DNA of 64,000 nt, taken from contig CM057472.1 of the NCBI GenBank assembly GCA_030035585.1, positions 88,967,601 through 89,031,600 of the forward strand. Direction: 5' to 3'. The position numbers and the translations under genes are program-made. The first letter of the stretch is position 1. Each line of letters starts with the position of its first letter. This document shows, in pieces, positions 55,941-64,000 of the stretch. Below the pieces are notes generated by a model. It was not told the origin of the DNA and searched no databases. It saw nothing but the letters and a program-made list of their open reading frames with translations. This DNA comes from Dugong dugon. Taxonomy: Eukaryota > Chordata > Mammalia > Sirenia > Dugongidae.

Positions 55941-56428
55941 CATACCTCATATTTAAATCAGTGTGTCTAGGAATAAGTGTTAATTTGAGTTTATATCAGG
56001 GTACATAAAAAATGCACTCAGCGAAATGGAGGGTAAAGAAGGAGAGGTAAGGAAAGTAGAGAACTGGAACGTATATGACCTACCTAATGCACTGAAATTG
56101 AATTTAAAAAAATTTAAATACAAAACACTGTACTAGCCAAACAAAACTATTGTGCAGGCTAATTCCATCTTGGAGATTGTAATCTACAAGAAGACTCCAA
56201 GATCCCATTCATCTTAAACATTCCGTGATTGTTGAACTAGTCCTGTCTCGACTTCCCTATTACAGCCAATAGTACCAGCATTCAACCTGGACTTGACCAC
56301 TCAGTCAGCTTTTATCCCTTCTTCCTTGTTGCATCTTTATCCTGTTCATGCCACCACTGAATGAATCTTTAGCCTCCTCTCCAACATGACTTCTGAATGG
56401 TCTCTGCCTTTGCCCATTTCCACGCCTA
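55941..56428. other. No feature recognised
   Basis: Unassigned AT-rich sequence. Confidence 0.4.
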
Positions 56429-56429
56429 T

Positions 56430-56478
56430 ATGAGTCACTATGAGTCAGAACTGACTCAATTGCAACTGGTTTATTGGT
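56430..56478 (+). mobile_element. AfroSINE tail fragment
   Basis: 'gtcactatgagtcagaactg' and 'caattgcaactggttta' match only the SINE tail, about 45 bp. Confidence 0.75.
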
Positions 56479-56935
56479 AAGCTATTGCCACAAACCTAGG
56501 TCTTACAACTTTAAGGGTATAATTTTCTTGATCATTGGTTTGAGGATCAGCAGGGTAGCTCTGTTTCAGCCTGTAGTTGGCAGGGCTCCAGGCTTTGGGT
56601 CTGGATTAAGTTTATGTCACTTGTCTCTCATCTTCCTTGAATCAAGCACCTATTTAGGCCATGTTCTCCTTGTGGCAAAGCACAAGAACACAAGAGGGTG
56701 AAGAGGAAAATGAACGTCTCTTGAGGTCTCAGTCCCAAACTGGAAAAGTGTGACTTCTGCCCACGTTTCATCGACAAAACAAACTACATGACCGATTCCA
56801 ACACCAGTGGGGCTGGAAATATACTCCACTCATTCTAGTGGGAGATACTGCAAAATCATATGGCAAAGGGTATGAATAAAGGAGGTCATGGAAAATTGTA
56901 AACAATGAATGAATCAATATACCACAATTTATCCT
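56479..56935 (+). mobile_element. Ancient interspersed repeat, not named
   Basis: Begins 'gtaagctattgccacaaacc' and has 'cttgaggtctcagtcccaaa' and 'gggagatactgcaaaatcat', features of a common old mammalian repeat that I cannot place in a family. Confidence 0.4.
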
Positions 56936-57399
56936 CTTGCTCACAATTATTCATGTATCTCCCACAACCAAAATACCCTTAACCCCTCCTAAGACACCCC
57001 AAGAATGAACACTAGTGAAGCAGACCTGAGCCCAACCATAATCTGTAGCCAACCCCAACGCAGGTGACCTGCAACTTGAAGCAGAGCCACTCAGCTAAAT
57101 CAGCCTAAATCAGCAGACCTACAAATATGAAAATAAATATTTGCTGTTATAAAACACATAGTTTTAGGGTGGTTCATTATGGAGCATTCACGTGGTACTA
57201 GCTAACACAATGCATTTTCTCATATTTGTTTTGACATCCTTGATATGATTTCATCACCTTCTCAATCTTCTTAAATCCTTTCTGTGCCTTAGATTAAGAC
57301 CCAAAACATCTTTCAGTGCCTGTACCTTCATTTTCTTTCTAATAGTCGTCTATAGAGTCTTCATATTTTAAATATAGTCATGCTGTGTGTTTTTGAAAA
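56936..57399. other. No feature recognised
   Basis: May include an LTR end ('ttgctgttataaaacacata' near 57140), unproven. Confidence 0.35.
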
Positions 57400-57545
57400 C
57401 TTGTTATTCAATCATTTCAACAAAGATTTTTGAACACCTACTATGTGCCAGGAACAATGATAGAAGCTGAGACTACAATGATCAAAACATAATTAATCTT
57501 CAAAAAGTTTACAGTCTAAAAGGAACAAAAAAGCAACAATTAAGA
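57400..57545 (-). mobile_element. L2 LINE 3' end
   Basis: 'caaagatttttgaacaccta' and 'ctatgtgccaggaacaatga' are the complement of the L2 terminus. An A-run follows at 57555-57574. Confidence 0.65.
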
Positions 57546-57630
57546 ATGGACATGAAAAAAAAAAAAAAAAAAAAGAAGGGACATGGATGCCGTCTTAGCT
57601 GTTTAACTAAATTTTAAGCTAGGGCAATGC

Positions 57631-58130
57631 GATGGTTAATTTTATGTGCCGACTTGGCAAGGCTATGATTCTCAGTGGTTTGGCAGACACTGGGCTGGTT
57701 GCTGTTCCATAATGTAAATTAATATATGTAATGTAATGTAACGTAATCCCTTTCCATGGTGTGATCTGATGTGATCAACCAATCAGTTTAAAGAGGAGTT
57801 TACTTGGGGTGTGGTCTGCCTCAGAGTATAAATGGATGTTCTGACAGAGCTCGCTCTCTCTCTCCTGACCCTGCACTCTTCTAGTTATCTGACTTCTATG
57901 TTGGGACATAAGTCTGCAGAAGTCTCTAGCCTGCCAAGTGACCTGCAGATTTTGAATTTGCCAGGCCCTGCAATCCTGTGAGCCAGCAGAGGTCTCCAGC
58001 ATGCCACCTGACTTACAGATTTGGGACTTGCCAGCTGTCACAATTGCATTGCCTTGAAGTAAATCTCTCTCTCTATATTTATATATATACATCTTACCAA
58101 GTTTGCTCCTCTAGAACCCAACAAAGACAG
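57631..58130 (+). mobile_element. Ancient LTR-like repeat (relative of 44013)
   Basis: 'gatggttaattttatgtgcc' start, 'ctcctctagaacccaacaaa' near the end, with CT and TA runs before it. Contains two tandem units of about 65 bp with 'cctgacttacagatt' or 'tgacctgcagattt' (57925-58025). The reverse frame 57775-58092 derives from this. Confidence 0.5.
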
Positions 58131-58267
58131 GTAAGGAGTTAAGGGCAAAGATTATTTTATACTTTACCGATCCCCCTATAGCACTAAGCACAGTGGCTTA
58201 TTACAGTAAGTGTTCAACAAACAGTTGATTGTTTGTCTTGTAAACACTTAATTGTGATAGTAATAAC

Positions 58268-58471
58268 ACATTAGTTGCCTTCAGGTCAATTCTGACTCAT
58301 GGCGACCCCATTTGTGTGCGAGTAGAACCCTATGTGTATCAGGGTTTCCAAGAGCTGATTTTCTGAAAGTAGATTGCCAGGCCTTTCTTCCAAGGAGCCT
58401 CTAGATGGACTTAAACCTCCAACCTTTTGGTTAGTAGCTGAGCACATTAACTGTTTGCGCCACCCAGGGAT
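58268..58471 (-). mobile_element. AfroSINE, 'aggcctttcttcc' variant
   Basis: 'gttgccttcaggtcaattct' tail, 'ccaggcctttcttccaagga' middle, 'tttgcgccacccaggga' head. Confidence 0.88.
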
Positions 58472-58619
58472 AATTACAGTAGTACATACTACAGTATATG
58501 AAGATACATGAGAGTACTATAGGAGCAAAGAAGAGTGACTTATTTCATTTGGGGAAGTAACCTTATAATTTTATAATTATAATTAGATCTTTAAAATGTA
58601 CGTAAGTTTTCCAGGCAGA

Positions 58620-59130
58620 AAAAAAAAAATGTGGCAGGCTATTCCAGGTCACAAGAACATTATGTACAAAAGTACAGAGACGTGAAAACGCTGATGGATT
58701 TGGATATTAGCAAAGCATTAAGTACAGATAGAATATAAGTTGGGTAGAAACTTCGTGATGAGAGATGAGGTTGGAGCTGAATTGAGAAGAGACCTGCATA
58801 GCAAAGTAATGGACTGAGATGTTATTCTGTGGAGGTGGAAGACAAAATGGGAAGTTTTAAACATAAGAAAACTGTAATTGGATGTTTTTATTTATTTTGC
58901 AGTGATCATCTCATAGCACTGTGGAGGTTGGAATAAGGAAGGGTAATTTCATTATAGAAAGACCTATTAAAAAATAGTTGCAGTGGTCCAGGCGCAAAAT
59001 GATAAAGGCCTGAGTTGACTGAAGGTGGGGATGGACAGGAAGGGTGAATTGGAGAGATGTTTCTGCAACAGGGTTGACAGTACGTGCCAAAGTCCGGAGA
59101 CGGGAAATGTAGAGAGGGAGGTTAACCAAA
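58620..59130 (+). mobile_element. Ancient mammalian repeat, not named
   Basis: 'gttgcagtggtccaggcgca' and 'gagatgaggttggagctgaa' are familiar from a widespread old repeat; family not assigned. The reverse frames at 58911-59245 overlap it. Confidence 0.4.
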
Positions 59131-59219
59131 TCTGCATGTGTCTAAGTTGGGAGCACGGGTGTAGTGGCAACTTCATAAAATAGGAGGAAAGGCAGGTTCC
59201 AAATGGAAAGAGCACTGCT

Positions 59220-59400
59220 CTGTACTTGAATCCTGTCTGTTCCACTCGCTGCTTTGCAATTAAATCACAGTCACACTATCTATAAAATGGAGAAATAATA
59301 TCTACTTTGTGGGATTGCTGTGAGTATAAATGGGGATAAAATATATAAAAGCATTTAGCTTACTACTTGGCCCATAGAAGTTGCCTGATGAATATTTGAT
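59220..59400 (+). mobile_element. MIR SINE
   Basis: 'aatcctgtctgttccactcg', 'ctataaaatggagaaataat', 'tgggattgctgtgagtataa'. Confidence 0.8.
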
Positions 59401-59409
59401 GAATGAAAG

Positions 59410-59640
59410 AAACAGAAGTGGAATGAATAGCAGAGACTGGTATTTAAACCTAGGCTTGGTTGTGTGACCTTAAGCATGTTACCTAAACTCCTGGACACTC
59501 AAGTTTCCTCTTCTGTGAAATTGGGAAAATTTGACTTTCTCCATTGGGGTGTTAGGAAAATTAAACGTGAGACCATACACAAATAGTTTGATGTAGTCAT
59601 TGGCACATAACAGGTGCTTAATAAGTAAAGCCACTGATTA
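59410..59640 (+). mobile_element. MIR SINE
   Basis: 'gttgtgtgaccttaagcatg', 'tcctcttctgtgaaattggg', 'ggcacataacaggtgcttaa'. A second MIR in the same direction directly after the previous one. Confidence 0.82.
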
Positions 59641-59699
59641 TAGAGCATACTATAGTATCATAAAAAAATACAGTATGTCAAGTTCATCATGATTTGAGT

Positions 59700-59840
59700 C
59701 ACCAGTGAAAGGTCCTGCCCTATATGCAAGTTCCATGATTGTGTGATTTTCGTCTATCTTGTTTACCATCTCCAGTATTTAGCACAGGGCCTGGCACATA
59801 GTAGGCACTCAGGAAATGTACATCAAATGAAAGTATAAAT
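59700..59840 (+). mobile_element. L2 LINE 3' end
   Basis: 'caagttccatgattgtgtga' and 'cacagggcctggcacatagt' followed by 'aggcactcaggaaatg', the L2 terminus. Confidence 0.8.
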
Positions 59841-60349
59841 TAATACAACTGTGCTCAGTATATCATACTTAAGGAGACAGAAAAACATGTAACTCAGTTT
59901 AGAAAATCTTATATGCATACTCATACACAGACACACATAAGTGATATATAAAATCTGTTTTGGATTGCAATTTAAAACGGTTGGCTTCTATTATTCGGAA
60001 AGTTACCTTACTTAGGTTCATTATTCAGTTACGTCAAATAAGTGGCATACTGCTCTTATCTACTTGTATTGCATAAAAACCAGGTATTACCTTCATATCT
60101 TCTCACTGAAAACAAAGTCAGGTGCATATATAATCTATGTGCAGCATGTAAGTAACCTGTATAAATTTTACCCCCAAGGTGGTATATAGTCTAAGATTTG
60201 AGAACCACTATTTTTAAATAACCCAAATGCTACACAGCATTAATATTAATTCATTGTATGATTATTTGAATGTCTTTGAATGACTCATTGTTGATACTAT
60301 TCCTGCTTGAATAAATGTATTTTCCTTTGTATACTGTAGCATTGTAGAC
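59841..60349. other. No feature recognised
   Basis: Unassigned AT-rich sequence. Confidence 0.4.
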
Positions 60350-60870
60350 ACTGCTAGCTGTCCCTCAGTATCCGTTTTCCTCTACTTGCTTTTAATCATG
60401 GAAACCTATTCCCTCCACCCTCAAGTCTTCTCCCTCCACCACTAGCCCCCAACCATTTCTAGGAACACGGTCTCCCATCTGCAGACTACATTCCCCAGAA
60501 TTCCTTGAAGCTAGGGATGTTCATGTGATGAAGTTCCAGGCAATGAGAAAGGAGTGGAATTGATATCTGCCATTTCTGGGTCATCTCCTTAAAGACACTT
60601 GCCCTGGACTCTCTCCTATCCCTTTTTTATGGGCTGTAACACGGACGCGGTACTGACCCAGCTTCGGCAATGCTGACAAGCACATCCAGGGAATGGCAAT
60701 GCAGCAATAAGGAAGCAACCTGTGTCATTTAATGACCTAGAGGAGTCCAGCCACTCTGCCACCTGGACCTGCAGGACTGCGATGTGAGAGAGAAATAAAT
60801 TTCTATCTTACGTAAGCCACTACATTTGGGGGTTTCTTTGTTATAGCATCTCAGCCTGTACCCCATGAAA
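60350..60870 (+). mobile_element. Probable ancient LTR
   Basis: Ends with an LTR-like terminus: 'gagagagaaataaatttcta' (AATAAA about 60797), 'aagccactacatttgggggt', 'ttgttatagcatctcagcct'. The 5' border is uncertain and no internal region is seen. Confidence 0.5.
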
Positions 60871-61814
60871 TACAAAGTTTTCCTTGTTTTCAAAATTTAA
60901 ACTGTTTCAATTGTGAGAATTGCCTTTAGGATTTATAGGACAAACAGATTTCTAAATACAAACGTCTGCTGTGTCAGCCTAAACTTTCTGAATAGTCATT
61001 ATCAGACTGAGGTTACTGCCAAGGCCTTTGAGTTGGTTATTTGGTAACAGTATTTTGAGTCTGAATGAAGAACTCCTAACTGTCAACTTGGTTGTTTTTG
61101 ATTATGATTATACTATTATTTGTAATCAAGTAGAAGTTTTTCCATTTCCTTTACTAACTGTGCCAGTGAATGCTGGTTGAATAATCTAAAAACAGACCTT
61201 TCAAATTGCCTTATCTCTGTTATTGGACCTAATTATAAATTAGATAAAGAAATGAGGGTCTCAAAAGAGAATATGTCTAAATAAAGAAATGGCCCACTAA
61301 GTTTTAACCTTGAAATTATAGTGTCAATTTTTTATACTGTAATCTAATTCATCTAAAAATTTGTTGACTAGAGAGCAGTCTTGGAAATAGAACTTTATTA
61401 TATTGTTTTGCCACTCTTTTGACAATAGAGAAAAAAATATTCGTCAAAATTCTAGTTCTGCATGCCTTCAGTAATAGACTAATTTGGATCGTATTTTTAC
61501 TTCTAGTATAATGAATAGTTCTGAAACTGTTTCGATGTCCAAAGTAAACAGACAATAAAAAAGAACATAAAAGAACTAGAGCGCTAGGTGATGGTGAAAA
61601 ATAGTCTAATACAGATAGGACACATCAAAGTTATCATACCTGACCACTTATACAGTTTATCTCAGCCACAGATAGTACTGCCCTGGATCAACTGACCTCA
61701 AAAATAACTGCACTGCTGATACTTCAGTCACTCTCTATAATTCTCATCTGCAGAGAAGCCAAATCAGTTTCATCCTCCTTGCCTCCCCAGTAGCCACTGA
61801 CAGCTGTTGTAGTG
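60871..61814. other. No feature recognised
   Basis: About 940 bp of AT-rich DNA without an identifiable repeat or credible ORF. Confidence 0.45.
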
Positions 61815-61995
61815 GAAAGAACTCTTGGCTAGGAATCAGGAAACTTCATTGCTAGTCCTGGCTTTACCACTTACTAAGTGTGAATTTGGGCAGGTCATTT
61901 AGTCTCTCCACAGAGTGATTATGAAGTTCAGAGTAAGATATTCTATGTGGAAGTATCTTGGAAATTAAAGCTTTATACAAATATACAATATTGTT
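61815..61995 (+). mobile_element. MIR SINE
   Basis: 'tagtggaaagaactcttggc', 'ggctttaccacttactaagt', 'gggcaggtcatttagtctct'. Confidence 0.85.
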
Positions 61996-62021
61996 AATGT
62001 GTGTGTGTAAGAAAAACTAAC

Positions 62022-62144
62022 ATTATGACCCTATAGGACAGAGTGGAACTGCCCCGTAGGGTTTCCAAGGAGCAACTGATGGCTTTGAACTGCCGACCTT
62101 TTGGTTAGCAGCTGATCTCTTAACCACTGCACCACCAGGGCTCC
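62022..62144 (-). mobile_element. AfroSINE, short variant, tail lost
   Basis: 'gaccctataggacagagtgg', 'gggtttccaaggagcaactg', head 'aaccactgcaccaccagggc'. Confidence 0.9.
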
Positions 62145-62869
62145 ATTAATAATACAAAGTCATCTATATATGTATTTGTTTCTTCATACGAACGTATGTA
62201 TGTACTTACGTGTGTGTATGTATGCGAGTGTGCCTGCCTATCTTAACAGATACACATTACTTATATTAAAAAATTTCACAATTTAAGATTTATATCCTGG
62301 CTACTCAATTACATAAATTACTCAAAGCAGTTGAAGATTAACACACAATGCCAAGGTGCAATGGGAAGTTTTAAAACAAAACAGAGTCCAGGTAGAAGGC
62401 ATTTAAGGAATGGAGCCCCGCTGCTCTTCACTGATGGCTGAAGGCAAAGCAAGGAAGAGGACTTTGCAATAATAATAACAGGTTACTGCTAATAATACAT
62501 TGAACACCTGTGAACTCTCCTTCCAGCCCCCAAATAAAAGCTAGAGCCTTGACAATGATCTGCATCTATCCATACAATTTCACCCATATCCCATTGCTTT
62601 GTGATAAGGTTAATTTTTCAGGAAGTAACATCTGGGAGGCATCAAATTCCCATAGTGGAATACAAGACACACATTCTGCTTGCACTCTGAAGTCAACAGG
62701 ACTGTTAGAAGCAACAGTCTTTTGTACTTCTTTCTTAACTGTCATCTTTAATCATGAGATTAAGGAATAAGATGACAACAATAACTGTTGTTTCCTTTAC
62801 CTAGTCCCATACCATTCTATAGTCATTGAAGTCCCAACAGTCTTCCCTCCTAAAATAATTTTAAATTAT
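62145..62869. other. No feature recognised
   Basis: Contains a short GTAT-type repeat (62185-62232). The 86-codon frame at 62510-62770 has no recognisable domain. Confidence 0.4.
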
Positions 62870-62942
62870 ACGTAATATATTTATATATACACATATACCC
62901 ACACACATATATATATTCATTAGGAATTAATTCCTAATTTAC

Positions 62943-62998
<56 letters not shown>

Positions 62999-63017
62999 GT
63001 ATACACACGCATATATA
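62870..63017. repeat. TA/ACAT microsatellite, left part
   Basis: TATA/ACAC units, then (ACAT)n and a (TA)n run of about 25 units (62956-62992). Confidence 0.92.
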
Positions 63018-63226
63018 CATGAGCTCTACTGGCACACTGGTTAAAGCAATCAGCTGCTAACCAAAAGGTTGGTGGTTTAAACCCACTAGCCATTCTGTGT
63101 GAGAAAGATGTGGCAGTCTGCTTCTGTAAAGATTTACAGCCTTGGAAACTCTATGGGGCAGTTCTATTCTGTCCTATAGGGTCACTATGAGTCAGAATTG
63201 ACTTGAGGGTGGTAGGTTGGTTTTGG
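63018..63226 (+). mobile_element. AfroSINE inside a TA microsatellite
   Basis: 'catgagctctactggcacac' head, 'gagaaagatgtggcagtctg', 'gagtcagaattgacttgagg' tail. TATATG/TATATA repeats lie on both sides. Confidence 0.92.
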
Positions 63227-63275
63227 TATATATATGTGTGTATGTGTATATATGTATGTATGTATGTATATGTAA
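63227..63275. repeat. TATG/TA microsatellite, right part
   Basis: TATATATGTGTGTATG-type units continuing the repeat on the left of the SINE. Confidence 0.9.
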
Positions 63276-64000
63276 GTAAATTAAGAATTCCATGGTGGTC
63301 TGGAGGGTAATACATCCAGCTTTGATTCATCAACTCAGACAATACCATTCTATTCTGAAACCATCTGTCAATGCCCTTTGGTCTTTATTGTAAAACAACC
63401 AAAAGCAAGGCATTGCATTTTACCACCTCAGCCCTCAACCTGAGCACCGAATATATCAAACTGTATTTTATTGGACAGTTTAGTAGTGATAGCCATCCAT
63501 CTCAAACTAAAACTTCCAGAGTAATCACTAGATTAACACTGGGACTAGCAAAGAATGACACTTAAAAGAGATTTGCCACCCTTCCCCAGCCCTTATTTAG
63601 AAAACAGTACCATATGAAATGGGTTAGAAATCTCTGCACAGATGGCCTGGGAGACAGCACGAGAGCCAATCACTGAACACCATTTCCATTCTACGTTCTA
63701 ACGTTCTGGTTGGCCTCATCACTCAGCCAAAAAAATCCCTCCAGTAGCCAGTGCAACTCCAGGTACTGGAAAACTTCTCAACTGAGACATAGGTTTTTCA
63801 GAAGTTGGGATTTCTTCTTCTCCAGACTAACATTTCTATTGTGTTATCCTTACAAGAAAACAGTTCCTAGAGAATACTACAGCAATGTGTTCAAAATATG
63901 CCACCTTTGAACCATCATTGCTTTTCTTCCAAAGGAAGCCTCAGAAAGCAGTGTCTCCTTTATTACCACAGTGTACTTGCCAAATAGGCTGCAGAGAGCG
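63276..64000. other. No feature recognised
   Basis: Balanced-composition sequence running off the window end. Small frames (63371-63565, 63710-63910) show no domain. Confidence 0.4.

Noticed and set aside
57555-57574. A-run as the tail of a processed pseudogene
   Set aside because: The sequence before it is an L2 terminus and simple AT-rich DNA, without coding sequence or duplication.

Overview
The window reads as non-coding DNA from an afrotherian mammal, most likely a proboscidean (elephant lineage). The diagnosis rests on more than twenty AfroSINE copies on both strands, three sizeable RTE-clade LINE pieces plus smaller ones whose 3' ends resemble the AfroSINE tail, and several young L1 copies. 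Older mammalian repeats (MIR, L2, L1M, MaLR LTRs, MER20, Tigger-like and hAT-like DNA transposons) form the substrate. I found no intact host gene, no functional RNA gene and no exon I could defend. Family names come from recognising consensus features by eye; no database search was run.

Layout. 1-1800: an L2 copy interrupted by a MaLR LTR piece and a MIR, plus one unrecognised reverse-strand ORF. 1837-17434: a 5'-truncated L1 (called L1-A) split by two later insertions. The first (about 5106-13975) is a full-length L1 (L1-B) that seems to have carried about 1.3 kb of its former 3' flank with it. The second (14524-15035) is a solo MaLR-type LTR. 17506-26510: RTE, MER20, AfroSINEs, a Tigger-like element, L1 tails, an old L1M and MIRs. 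27513-31560: a MaLR provirus remnant, a very small RTE insertion, and an L2 interrupted by an LTR that carries another LTR. 31873-34397: RTE copy and a second solo LTR. 34569-42632: a third, essentially full-length L1 (L1-C, about 8.06 kb). 43513-48785: heavily nested SINE/RTE/LTR/hAT cluster. 49568-49790: a nearly perfect 223-bp palindrome. 51586-55591: AfroSINEs, two L1 tails and an L2/AfroSINE/RTE triple nest. 55592-64000: sparse ancient repeats, three more AfroSINEs and a TA microsatellite.

All L1, RTE and LTR coding regions carry stops or frameshifts, so nothing here looks able to move now. The 'system' the sequence shows is retrotransposition: L1s with target duplications, an RTE partner whose tail is shared by the SINEs, and a relative chronology that can be read from which element interrupts which. 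The best candidates for follow-up are the probable L1 3' transduction (5092-13989), the palindrome, the L1 subfamily with a duplicated chimeric 3' end, and the 25-bp RTE insertion with a perfect target duplication.
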